Below, one piece after another: positions 46,733 through 55,236 of a stretch of DNA of 64,000 bases. Made by a program: the position numbers and the translations under genes. Origin of the DNA: Ruegeria sp. PrR005 (GTDB lineage Bacteria > Pseudomonadota > Alphaproteobacteria > Rhodobacterales > Rhodobacteraceae); the NCBI RefSeq assembly GCF_010500245.1, contig NZ_JAAGOX010000022.1, positions 186,001 through 250,000 on the forward strand, written 5' to 3'. The notes below the pieces were generated by a model. It had not been told where the DNA came from, did not search any database, and saw only the letters and a list, made by a program, of their open reading frames with translations. Positions within the stretch are counted from its first letter, which is position 1. Every line of letters starts with the position of its first letter.

Positions 46733-47731
46733 TCAATCTCCGTCCAATGAGTTGAACCCGGCCGAAACGCCCAGCTTGGGGCCAAGGTCCTTTGCCACCG
46801 CTTCGCGGATCTCGTTCACCCGCTGTTGCAAGGCTTCGATACGAATCCGGCGGCTTGGGCTGGTGACCCCAGCCAGCGTGGGGTCGTCAATCCGGCTTGC
46901 AGCCTCCAGCGCCAGATCGAATTTCGCGGCCAGTTCGGTTTGCAACTGCTCATCACCTTGAGCCAGCAGCAGCGCCAGTTCCCGCTGCGATGTCAGGGCG
47001 GTGCGAACCAGGTCCAGAGACAGGCCAGAGCGCCACATCTCGGCCCGTGTCGAGCGCGGCTTGTCATAGGTGCCCAGCGGCCGTCCCAACCGTAACTCAG
47101 CCGTCATTTGCAGACCGGTTCCCAGCGCCTTGAAGAACTCCTGAAGCACCTCCGCCTCGGACTGATATGTACCTCCCGGCGCCGGGCTGCGCATCAGGGC
47201 GGCATAGCGGTCGTGCCAGTCGGCGGCCATGTCACGTGCCAGCCGGGCACCGTCGGCGGCGATAGCGCGGATCAAGGAGCAGCGGTATTCGGCGGTGCCA
47301 GTGGTCGTAATCCTTTCGTCAAACAGCAGGTATTCCAGCGCGTAGAGACCCCGCGCCGCCACCGAAACCTCTGCAAAGGCGGCGCTGTCGGAAACGGCCT
47401 GATCCTCGGTCACGATCAGGCCAGTCAACGCCTTGGGGGTCATACCCCGAGTGTCCGGCCAAAAGGCAAGCGCAAAGTCGCGGTTTTCCGCCTCGGTCGG
47501 GCCGAACCGCATATGGCTGACAGCGGTCCAGGCTTTGACTGCGTCGGTAAACGCCCCTCGCAGTGGGGCCGAGGCCATGCTGCAATCTGCGTCCGCCATG
47601 GCGGACAAAGTCTGCGTCCTGGCCTCCAGCCGGTCGAACCCGGGCAGGACATGGGTATCCAGAATGTCATTTCCTGTATCGGCCCATGCCATACCTGCCA
47701 GGAACAAGGGGAAGAGCAAGATACGGATCAT
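46733..47731 (-). CDS. Imelysin family protein
   Basis: Exported all-helical protein of 332 residues with signal peptide MIRILLFPLFLAGMAWA. It is a second, shorter imelysin in the operon. Family helices include the region around FGPTEAENRDFALAFWPD and GLYALEYLLFDE, where the imelysin GxHxxE is replaced by GLYALEYLLF, so the metal-type histidine is missing at that position. Imelysins are iron-regulated periplasmic or surface proteins proposed to take part in iron acquisition. It starts 1 bp after the di-heme gene stop. Confidence 0.88.
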   Translation of the reverse strand: MIRILLFPLFLAGMAWADTGNDILDTHVLPGFDRLEARTQTLSAMADADCSMASAPLRGAFTDAVKAWTAVSHMRFGPTEAENRDFALAFWPDTRGMTPKALTGLIVTEDQAVSDSAAFAEVSVAARGLYALEYLLFDERITTTGTAEYRCSLIRAIAADGARLARDMAADWHDRYAALMRSPAPGGTYQSEAEVLQEFFKALGTGLQMTAELRLGRPLGTYDKPRSTRAEMWRSGLSLDLVRTALTSQRELALLLAQGDEQLQTELAAKFDLALEAASRIDDPTLAGVTSPSRRIRIEALQQRVNEIREAVAKDLGPKLGVSAGFNSLDGD

Positions 47732-47732
47732 T

Positions 47733-49172
47733 TCAGAGACTCTCCAAAAAGCGGATCAGGACGGCCCGATCCGCGGGCGTCATTGCGATCACTGCCGCCT
47801 GCTGAGGCTCTGCCTCGCCGCCGTGCCACAGGACCGCCTCCAGAAGAGACCGCGCACGCCCGTCATGCAGAAAACGGCTGTGCCCGCTGACTTCGGCGGT
47901 CAATCCAATGCCCCACAAGGGCGGCGTACGCCATTCGCGGCCATTCGCGCGGCCTTCGGGCAGATCATCCGCCAGACCGTCGCCCATGTCGTGCAGCAAC
48001 AGATCGGTATAGGGCCAGATCAACTGAAAGTTCTGTTCCGGCTGATCCGGCAGGCGGGCTGTGACATGCTTGGGCACATGGCATCCGCTGCACCCGGTTT
48101 CATAGAAAACCTGCTTGCCGCGCAGGACCTCGGGGTCATCGGGCAAACGCCGCTCGGGCACCGCCAGATTGCGGCTGTAGAAACTCACCAGTTCCAGCCC
48201 CGCGCCGTCAATCTCGGTTTCGCGGATGTCGCCATCGCCATGCGGCGCAGCGCGGCAGGTCGCTTGCGCCGCGCTGCAATCGCCCCATCCGTCCGGAAAC
48301 AACGGCGAGGAGATGCCAATGTCATTGGCAAAGGCGGCGGCCGACTGATCGCGGATCGTGGCCTCTCCGGCCTTCCAGCCAAACCGCCCCAGCATCGGCT
48401 TACCGCCATCCCGCGACCAAACCATATTGGCGCGCCCCGAGATGCCGTCGCCGTCCCGATCGTCCTCGTCGGCCAACGCAAGGATATTTTCTTCAGGAAC
48501 CGCCTCCAGCAATCCAAGCCCAATCATGGGTGGCGCAATCCGCGCGCTGAACACGGTTTCGCTGGCCAGCGGGCCATAGGCCAGCGCCTCGAATTCGTAG
48601 TCGGGCTGTTGCAGGAAAACCGTTTCACCACCGGCCAGATGGACCGGGATCTCGCGATAACTGACACTGATTTGCGTCTCGGCGGCATGACCGGGCAGGG
48701 CGAGGTCCTGCAATTGGCGTCCATAGGTGGGGTCAGGTTCGCCACCGGGTTGGGCCAGACGGACAACCATCGACACCGATCCAGCCTGATCAGGGGGCTG
48801 CCCGCGCCCGTCGCGGATATGGCAGGCCTGGCAGGATCGCGCGTCATAGAGCGGACCCAACCCGTCCGAGGCCAGCGTGGACGAGGGCGCGGACACCCAG
48901 ATCTTTTCGAACAGGGCCTTGCCCAGCAGGAAATCCAGTTCCCGCTCAAAACTCATGTTTGCCGACGGGTGCGAAAACGCATCGCGATCCGCCGCGTTTC
49001 TGAGCGTTGCGGCCCCGCCGGGCAGGGCCTCATAGGGTTCCGACTGTTCAAACGCCTCGGCCGGGCGAATGACCTCGGCAATGCGTGCGGCATCACCTTC
49101 GGCCGCAAGCGTCTGAGTGCCAAAGGCAGTCAGGCAGACCGAGGTCAGGATTAGAACCGGCCGTTCATGCAT
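47733..49172 (-). CDS. Di-heme oxidoreductase family protein (DUF1111)
   Basis: Periplasmic c-type cytochrome of 479 residues. Signal peptide at the N terminus (MHERPVLILTSVCLTAFGTQTLAA). Two haem-attachment sites are present, CQACH (Cys114-His118) and CSGCH (Cys361-His365). Family blocks: GLGPLYDARSC, DGDGISGRANMVW, and FLHDGRARSLLEAVLWHGGEA near the end. Annotated relatives are called thiol oxidoreductases, but a redox role linked to iron uptake is more consistent with the operon. It starts 1 bp after the porin-like gene stop. Confidence 0.92.
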   Translation of the reverse strand: MHERPVLILTSVCLTAFGTQTLAAEGDAARIAEVIRPAEAFEQSEPYEALPGGAATLRNAADRDAFSHPSANMSFERELDFLLGKALFEKIWVSAPSSTLASDGLGPLYDARSCQACHIRDGRGQPPDQAGSVSMVVRLAQPGGEPDPTYGRQLQDLALPGHAAETQISVSYREIPVHLAGGETVFLQQPDYEFEALAYGPLASETVFSARIAPPMIGLGLLEAVPEENILALADEDDRDGDGISGRANMVWSRDGGKPMLGRFGWKAGEATIRDQSAAAFANDIGISSPLFPDGWGDCSAAQATCRAAPHGDGDIRETEIDGAGLELVSFYSRNLAVPERRLPDDPEVLRGKQVFYETGCSGCHVPKHVTARLPDQPEQNFQLIWPYTDLLLHDMGDGLADDLPEGRANGREWRTPPLWGIGLTAEVSGHSRFLHDGRARSLLEAVLWHGGEAEPQQAAVIAMTPADRAVLIRFLESL

Positions 49173-49173
49173 C

Positions 49174-50175
49174 TCAGCTCCCCAATGCGATTTCGAAGTT
49201 CACGCCAAACACATGGTCGGTGACACCGGCATCCTCGATCCGTGCCAGCGCGGCGCCGATCAGATAGCGGTCTCCGAACTCGTACTCGGCGCCAATGGAC
49301 AGCAGTTCGGTCTTGCCCAGGCTATCGACATCCCGGGTTGCCACAGTGCCCGAAAGCGTCACTTCGCCAATCGCATAAGCAGCATTCAGCGTGACAAAAC
49401 GGGCATTGTCCGCAGTGCCGCCATACCCGTCAAACACCGCAGCCTCGGCGAAAACATCGAGCGCTCCGCCGAATGTATGCCCGATGGCCAGAAATCCACC
49501 GGTCTCGTCCGAGACATCGCCAGCGCCCGCACTGAGATGCCGGGCCCCTGCCCAGATCCGGGTATCGCCGAATGTGCCGTGCCATTGCAGGCTCGCATTG
49601 TCGAGCCGCCTCGTATTGCCCGCACCGCCCAGGGCCGTGTTGTTGCGCCCTCGGTTGAACCCGGCCGACTGGCTCAGCGCCGTGTCGTCGGCGTAGAACA
49701 GCCCGACGGACAGGACTCCTGCCACCCCCAGGTCCAGATCGGCCAGCGCACCGATCTGCTCGGTCAATTCATAATCCTCGGCCAGCGTGCTGCCGAAATA
49801 TCCGGCGGCCTCGTCCCAGGTGGTGCCAAAGGCCGGATGCACCTTGCCCAGTTGCACTGTGGCTGGACCGACCCCGAACTCCACGCCCAACTGATCCAGG
49901 TACAGACCATAGCCGGCGTTTGCAGCGGCATCTTCGACCTCTTCAAAGGTCAACCCGGCAAAGATCGCAACGCCGTTGCCAAAGCTGTAAGTGCCAAGGA
50001 ACTCGCCCTTGGCATAGGCCGTGTCGGTCTCGTTGGCCGGGGCGTCTGAGGAATAGACGGATTCAAAGCCCAGTTCCACCGACCCTTCCCAGACAAACCC
50101 GGGTCTGTCTTCGGCCTGAGCGGCGGAGGCACAGGCAATGGTGCCGGCCAGAGCCGCAAGTTTTTGGATGTTCAT
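49174..50175 (-). CDS. Porin-like outer-membrane beta-barrel protein
   Basis: A 333-residue protein with signal peptide MNIQKLAALAGTIACASAAQA and then continuous amphipathic beta-strands of alternating residues (YDLQLGVEFGVGPATVQLGKV-type pattern), ending in FEIAL-GS, which is near the expected C-terminal aromatic strand of barrels. It resembles Rhodobacteraceae porins in amino-acid composition. Position inside the imelysin operon suggests it passes or binds an iron-related solute across the outer membrane; this is inference. Confidence 0.75.
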   Translation of the reverse strand: MNIQKLAALAGTIACASAAQAEDRPGFVWEGSVELGFESVYSSDAPANETDTAYAKGEFLGTYSFGNGVAIFAGLTFEEVEDAAANAGYGLYLDQLGVEFGVGPATVQLGKVHPAFGTTWDEAAGYFGSTLAEDYELTEQIGALADLDLGVAGVLSVGLFYADDTALSQSAGFNRGRNNTALGGAGNTRRLDNASLQWHGTFGDTRIWAGARHLSAGAGDVSDETGGFLAIGHTFGGALDVFAEAAVFDGYGGTADNARFVTLNAAYAIGEVTLSGTVATRDVDSLGKTELLSIGAEYEFGDRYLIGAALARIEDAGVTDHVFGVNFEIALGS

Positions 50176-50237
50176 TTTGCTACTTTCTTGGAGGAGCAGC
50201 TTGGCGCACCACGAAGGCTGGCTGGCTGTTTGTCAAT

Positions 50238-51500
50238 CTATTGGAAAACCGCGCCTGGATTGTCGAGCGATTCCGAGCCTTCGAAGTTGATTTCATCCAG
50301 GCCCAGCGCCGGAACAAGACGCTGGATCGAACGGGTCTGGTCGATCAGTCCCTCGACCCCGGCCATGATCAGGGCTTCGCCTTCGGCATTACCGCGTGCC
50401 AGCATCTGGTCATAGGCCATCCCGTTTCGGGCGGCCGTCCGTATTGCCTCCAATGCCACCATGGTGGTGTCGAGCTTGGCACGGAGTTTCGCGTCCAGAC
50501 CCGGGTCGGCTTCGGCCACCAAATCGGACAGCGACGGACCGGTGATCGTTTCGCCGTCCAACCGCTGGTACCGGCCGAGATAGACGTTCTGAATGCCCAA
50601 ACCGTCGTAATAGTGGCTGTTGTGCGTATTGTCCGAGAAACAGTCATGTTCCTCTTCGGGATCGTTCAGGAGCAGGCCCAGCCGCATCCGCTCGCCTGCC
50701 TGCTCGCCATAGCTGAGGCTGCCCATGCCGGTCACGATGGCGATCAAACCGGCGGCTTCATCCGCCAATACCGACGCGCGTGCCGCGCCCCCCTGAGCCC
50801 ATTGCGCGGCCATCCACTCCAGGTCATAGACCAGCAGGTCGGTGGCGGCTTGCAGGTATGCTGCGCGGCGGTCGCAATTGCCGTTTGTACAATCTGTACC
50901 CTGTGCATAGTCGGTCCAGGGCCGGTTCCCGGCGCCCGGGCCGGTGCCGTTCAGATCCTGCCCCCAAAGCAGGAATTCGATGGCATGATATCCGGCCGCG
51001 ACATTGGCATCGACCCCATCCGCCCCGTGCAGGGTTTCGGAAAGCAGTGCCGGTGTGATGGTGTTCGCGTCCACCTGAACACCGGAAAGTTCGAACTGCG
51101 GCGTCGCGATAACATTCAACGCAGCATAGAGATTTTCATCGGACGGTCCGGCGTATGAGGCGTCGACATAGTCGATCAACCCTTCGTCCAGCGGCCAGGC
51201 GTTTACCCGTCCTTCCCAGTCATCGACGATCGGGTTTCCAAAACGAAAGACCTCGGTCTGCTGATAGGGGACGCGGGCGGCGATCCACGCGTCGCGGGCG
51301 GCGGCGAGTGAGGCCGGGGAAGGCTTTGATACCAAAGCATTTATCGCCACTTTTAGGGCACGGGCAGCGGTCAGGCTGTCCTGGTATTTTGCTTCGGCGA
51401 TGTTTGTATAAGTAACGAGTACGGCGGTTCTGTCTGCGGCCAAAACGGGTGTGGCACAGAGTAAGGCCAGCGCGGAGGCTGCGAGCGTTTGCGGTGTCAT
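50238..51500 (-). CDS. irpA: Imelysin family iron-regulated protein (IrpA-like)
   Basis: First gene of a five-gene operon. The 420-residue exported protein starts at 51500 (MTPQTLAASALALLCATPVLA signal; GAGGGAC upstream), not at the longer in-frame methionine at 51560. It has the complete imelysin motif GYHAIEFLLWGQD (HxxE) and a paired-cysteine insert DCTNGNCDRR. Known relatives are induced by iron starvation. An Iron-Rhodo-box palindrome lies 64 bp upstream of the start codon at 51565-51579. Order: imelysin, porin-like, di-heme, imelysin, DUF1513, with 1-62 bp gaps. Confidence 0.92.
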   Translation of the reverse strand: MTPQTLAASALALLCATPVLAADRTAVLVTYTNIAEAKYQDSLTAARALKVAINALVSKPSPASLAAARDAWIAARVPYQQTEVFRFGNPIVDDWEGRVNAWPLDEGLIDYVDASYAGPSDENLYAALNVIATPQFELSGVQVDANTITPALLSETLHGADGVDANVAAGYHAIEFLLWGQDLNGTGPGAGNRPWTDYAQGTDCTNGNCDRRAAYLQAATDLLVYDLEWMAAQWAQGGAARASVLADEAAGLIAIVTGMGSLSYGEQAGERMRLGLLLNDPEEEHDCFSDNTHNSHYYDGLGIQNVYLGRYQRLDGETITGPSLSDLVAEADPGLDAKLRAKLDTTMVALEAIRTAARNGMAYDQMLARGNAEGEALIMAGVEGLIDQTRSIQRLVPALGLDEINFEGSESLDNPGAVFQ

Positions 51501-51564
51501 AAGTGTCCCTCGGATGTGAGTCAGGCTTGGCTTGACCCGCGGGGGATCTGGCAAGGCCAATTCC

Positions 51565-51579
51565 TGACTAAAAAAGTCA
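51565..51579 (-). promoter_or_regulatory. Iron-Rhodo-box operator (TGA-N9-TCA)
   Basis: The sequence tgactaaaaaagtca is an exact TGA-N9-TCA, inside the larger palindrome cctgact-aaaaa-agtcagg (51563-51581). This is the consensus of the Iron-Rhodo-box bound by RirA-type Rrf2 regulators in Rhodobacteraceae and Rhizobiales. A TTGACT (-35-like, minus strand 51589-51584) sits just upstream so the box would cover the promoter spacer and -10. It predicts repression of the imelysin operon in iron-replete cells. Confidence 0.75.
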
Positions 51580-51610
51580 GGAGAGTCAATCCGAAGTTAA
51601 CAGCCCCCGT

Positions 51611-51940
51611 TTACCTGTTCCGGTCGATCCAGGCTGACATGGCGGACTTGTCGTGAAAACACTCGGGCGGCACCGTCCGGCGCTTGGCCCGAGCGATACG
51701 CTCGGCAAAAGCCACTTGTTTACCAGAGGGATAGCGATCGAACCGCGACTCGGACGCAGGCCGGTGGGCCGAAATCCAGGCGGACAGAACACGGCGGTCG
51801 CGCTGCGCCTCGACCGGGATTTCAAGGGCCGAGTGTTGCGCGATCGCGCGGGCGTAACGCAACTGTTTTTCGGTGACGGGCAGCAGATGATAGTCATTGC
51901 TGGGGCCGTCGGACGGGTGAATTCGCTGGGCAGTCAACAT
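51611..51940 (-). CDS. Small protein with two tandem 40-residue modules
   Basis: A 109-residue cytoplasmic protein; start at 51940 with GGAGG nine bases upstream, in preference to an ATG at 51994. It has two copies of one module: residues 21-60 (TEKQLRYARAIA ... IP ... VLSAWISAHR) and 71-109 (SGKQVAFAERIA ... VPP ... AMSAWIDRNR). The pattern K-Q-x2-[YF]-A-x2-I-A ... P ... [LM]-S-A-W-I resembles a short module I have seen at the ends of plasmid-borne DNA-processing proteins, but I cannot name a family. No partner gene; it stands alone beside the imelysin operon. Confidence 0.7.
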   Translation of the reverse strand: MLTAQRIHPSDGPSNDYHLLPVTEKQLRYARAIAQHSALEIPVEAQRDRRVLSAWISAHRPASESRFDRYPSGKQVAFAERIARAKRRTVPPECFHDKSAMSAWIDRNR

Positions 51941-52443
51941 CGGTGAAAACCTCCGCTCCAATCTGGAACAAATATAGAACATTTTTCGGATCATTTCAAT
52001 CCCCCTACAGGTTTCCCTGTTATTTCAGGAGGTTGTGAGATCCTTCATCTGTCCCCGACTTGCGTCGTCCGGAGGTGGCGCGTTGTGCCTGCGCCTTGCA
52101 GGGAATCAAGGAATCACGGGGGGAAATTTCAAGCCGAAAGCCGGGCAAACACTGTGTTCCAAGGTCAAAAACACGCCGAATTGACCGTTTTGTACCGGTC
52201 AAACGACCCCGATTGACCGTTTTGTACAGGGGTCAGAGGGGGGAAATGGGGCTGCGGCGCGCGTGTGTCACGGTGCAAGAATTGGATAGGGTTATGCCAA
52301 GACCGGGTTGCGCGTAGTGGAGTTGACGACAAGGGCGGGAAGCGGTCCTTTTCTGCTACCGCGAACCCGTCAGGCTGAGAAGCTGGAAGCCGACATTCAA
52401 TCCGACCCAATCACTGTCTCCGCTTTGCATCGCCGCGGGGCGC
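51941..52443. other. Noncoding region of 503 bp with repeats
   Basis: No supported gene on either strand; short open frames here lack ribosome sites and homology. The region contains the TTGACCG repeat array at 52180-52227. The remainder is the promoter-side region of the 109-residue gene and the area beyond the phosphatase pseudogene stop. Confidence 0.6.
52180..52227. repeat. Two 16-bp direct repeats with internal inverted TTGACCG sites
   Basis: attgaccgttttgtac occurs exactly twice, at 52180-52195 and 52212-52227, 32 bp (about three helix turns) apart. An inverted half site cggtcaa (52196-52202) pairs with the first ttgaccg to form the perfect dyad ttgaccg-N8-cggtcaa (52181-52202). This is the layout of an operator for a dimeric or cooperative DNA-binding protein. 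The nearest transcript starts are the 109-residue gene (start 51940) and no other on the right, so the target is uncertain. Confidence 0.6.
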
Positions 52444-54162
52444 CTAGTGTCCGATGACTTCCCCCAGCACCTCTCCTGCGGCGCCGTCGGGTGGGCGCGT
52501 GTCTGCGACCACGGAGAGCGTCAGGGCCACGTCGACCGTGTGCACCCGGCGCGAGACTCGTTGCGGCGCGAGGCCGAAACCGGCAAAGGCGATGGGCACA
52601 TGGGTGTCATAGCGCCAGGGCGAGCCGTGGGTGACCGTGACCGAAAGACCGTCGAAATCGTTAATGAACCAGCCGGGACTGGTCACCAGATAGATGTCGC
52701 CCGACCGGTCGGGATTGTAGTTGTTGGCCACCGCCCGCATCAGCGCATTGTCCGGCAGGGCACCGATGCGAATGCGGGACGACGGCACGGCGAAGGCGAT
52801 ACCTTCGAAGGTTGACAGTTCTTCGGCGATGGCGGTTTCCAGCGCGACAAGGTCGATGTCGTCGCGGCGGTGCACCTCGTCCGAGAGGGTGAGGTAGGGG
52901 TGGTCATAGCCCGCAATCAGCGGACCGCTAAGGCCAAAGCGCGCGCGGATACGATCGGCGGCGGGCTGGGTCGCCCAGTGCTCGGGGTTGACGTAGCCGC
53001 CCATCTCTCCCAACTCGGCCAGGTATCCCGGTGCCTCGGGTGTGCCGTGATCGGCGGAGAGTGCGATCAGGGTGTTCTCAAGCCCGATTTCGGCGTCGAT
53101 GAACGCAAAGAGATCGGCCAGGGTACGGTCGAGCCGCAGCAGGTTTTCCTAGGCCTCCAGGCTGGAGGGGCCGAAACCGTGGCCGACATAATCGGTCGCC
53201 GAGAAGCTGACCGATAGGTAATCGGTGACATCATCCTGACCCAGGCCCTCGGCGATGATCAGCGTCTTGGCAAAATCGGCGGTGATATCATCCCCGGCGG
53301 GGCTGAAGGTGAGGAGCGTGGGGAAATAGGGATCGTTCTTTCAGGACAGCGGATCGACGGTGGAATAGGGGTGCGGGAAGGTGCGCCCGAAACCGGCAAG
53401 GTCGGTTTCCCATTCCTGATCGTCGCGGTCTCCGAAGAGGTAGCTGTCGATGGGATGGATCAGCTCCCACGAGGTGCCGAGATAGTTTTGCAGAAAATCC
53501 TTGGCGTTCCAATCGGTCACCCAGTCAGGGTAGCTGTCGTAGTAATAGCTGGAGGTGACGAATTCCCCGGCGGATTTGGAAAACCAGAACGCCTTGCCGG
53601 TGTGACCCGCCATCGAGACGGCGCCACGATCCTTGACCGAGACGCCAAAGACCTTGGCGCGGCCCTGGGTGGCGATGGTCAGTTCATTGGAAAAGGCGGT
53701 GGTCAGGATGGCGCGGGGTGAGCGGCCATCTGAGCTGGCGGCAAGCTGGGTGGGGTCGACCTCGGTCTCGGGGTTCACGTCAGCGCCCCGGGTGAGGAGT
53801 GGATAGTCGGCGTCCTCGACATTGTAGATGGTGCGCCCGGTCGCGCGGTCGAACCAGAGGTTGCCGACCATGCCATGGGCCGCCGGATGCGCGCCGGTGG
53901 CCAGCGTGGTGTGGCCGACGACGGTTTCGGTATTGGCGTGGGCGTGGTGGGCGTTGCCATAGTAGACGCCCTGATCCATCAGATAGCGGAATCCGCCCGG
54001 CCCGAATTGGTCGTAGTGGCGGAACGGCAGGTCGCCGCGCAGTTGGTCGACGGTGATCTGGAGGATGAGGCGCGGCTTGTCCTCGGCTATTGCGGAGTTC
54101 GCCAAGGAAAACGCCAGGAAGACGGCGCAACTGGCCGTTTGGACAGGTGGCTTTGTCACCAT
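52444..54162 (-). pseudogene. Alkaline phosphatase (PafA-type) with two in-frame stop codons
   Basis: A single reading frame of 573 codons encodes a secreted phosphodiesterase/alkaline phosphatase-fold enzyme: signal peptide to about residue 26 (ANSAIAED), metal Asp in ITVDQLRGD, nucleophile Thr in ANTETVVGHTTLATG, then ATDYVGHGFGP, SADHGTPEAPG and the C-terminal ligand His in YDTHVPIAF. It is interrupted by TGA at 53343-53341 (codon 274) and TAG at 53151-53149 (codon 338). There is no frameshift; reading through both stops gives continuous family sequence (KNDPYFPTLLTFSPAGDD before the second stop, ENLLRLDRTLADLF after it). Metal ligands lie on both sides of the stops, so no fragment can be active. 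Confidence 0.85.
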
Positions 54163-54217
54163 CGAAGGCTCTTTCCTCTTGCCGGTCGGCCCGCGCGGTG
54201 CGCGGGCCGTGGCGTCA

Positions 54218-55219
54218 TCAGTTTACGGGCAGGACATCCGGGAAGGTCCAGCTGCCGTCGAGGATTTCGGCACGCGGCTGGTAGAGCCGGACCGTGTAGT
54301 TCCAGCCCGGTGTGAGGGGGATGCAGTTGATCCGGCCGTCATCGCAGCCGCCGAAATGGATGGTGTAGGAGCCGTCCTCATTCGGGGTGGCCGAGGTGTT
54401 GTTGTAGCTGTTCCGTCCCAGATCGTTCGGCGCGAGGAAGCCGTCGGCGTCGTAGACGGTGATCGACCAAAACGCGTCCACCGGCACGTCTTGCAGCGTT
54501 ACGGCGTGGGGGGTCTCGCCGTCATTCTTGTCGACGGCGTCGACGAAAGCACTGGCCGTCGTGGCCGGCTGCCCCGCCCAGCCCGCCATCCCGATCAGAT
54601 GGCCAAGCGGGTCCACCTCGTCGCGACGGCCGAAGGCGATGCTGGCATCGAGGCCGACGGCAGCGGCGAGGTCGCTGATCGCCTTACGCGCTGCTGCAAG
54701 GTTTTCAAGGTCCCAGTCCGGCGCCTCGAAGGGGCCAGTTCCGCCGCCTTCGAGGCGTATTCCGTCCTGTACCGCATGAGCGCGCGCGGCATCGTCGGGA
54801 TCGCCGGCGTCAACAAAGGTGCGGAACAGGAGCATCGCGAAACGGGTTCCGACCTCGTCCTCGGTCAGTTCATAGGCACCGGGTTCGGCATAGGCGAAGT
54901 TGTAATGGTCCTGGCTGATCACCAGCACCGACTGGAATCGCCCGTCACCCTCGGGCAGCGTCACCGTCACCGGCTCGGACAGGTCGATGATGGCGGCCGA
55001 ATACAAGGTGTCCTGGTTGGGTCGGATGATCGGCTGCGGTTTGTCAGCGGAGGTTACTTCGCGCTCATGGGCGATCTCGCCGACGCCAGTTCCGTTGTTC
55101 TTCATGGAGAGCCGGAACATCGTGTCGCTCTCGGCGCGCATGAGGTTCTGGATCGTGATGTCCTCGGCAAAGACGGGCGCGGATGCCAAGAGCGCAACGG
55201 CAAGAAGGAGATTTCGCAT
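54218..55219 (-). CDS. DUF1254/DUF1214 domain exported protein, copy 1
   Basis: Exported protein of 333 residues. Start at 55219 (MRNLLLAVALLASAPVFAED signal), with no support for the longer open frame. It has the DUF1254 block RPNQDTLYSAAIIDLSEPVTVTLP and the DUF1214 C-terminal block VDAFWSITVYDADGFLAPND and LTPGWNYTVRLYQPR, ending LDGSWTFPDVLPVN. The family is widespread and of unknown function. It follows the second DUF1254 gene by 17 bp and shares its C terminus closely, so the two are tandem paralogues in one operon. Confidence 0.88.
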   Translation of the reverse strand: MRNLLLAVALLASAPVFAEDITIQNLMRAESDTMFRLSMKNNGTGVGEIAHEREVTSADKPQPIIRPNQDTLYSAAIIDLSEPVTVTLPEGDGRFQSVLVISQDHYNFAYAEPGAYELTEDEVGTRFAMLLFRTFVDAGDPDDAARAHAVQDGIRLEGGGTGPFEAPDWDLENLAAARKAISDLAAAVGLDASIAFGRRDEVDPLGHLIGMAGWAGQPATTASAFVDAVDKNDGETPHAVTLQDVPVDAFWSITVYDADGFLAPNDLGRNSYNNTSATPNEDGSYTIHFGGCDDGRINCIPLTPGWNYTVRLYQPRAEILDGSWTFPDVLPVN

Positions 55220-55236
55220 GTTCTCTGTCCTTTCTG

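Noticed and set aside
52020-52202. 60-codon minus-strand frame in the repeat-bearing noncoding region
   Set aside because: No ribosome site, its start lies within the TTGACCG repeats, and the sequence is not family-like.
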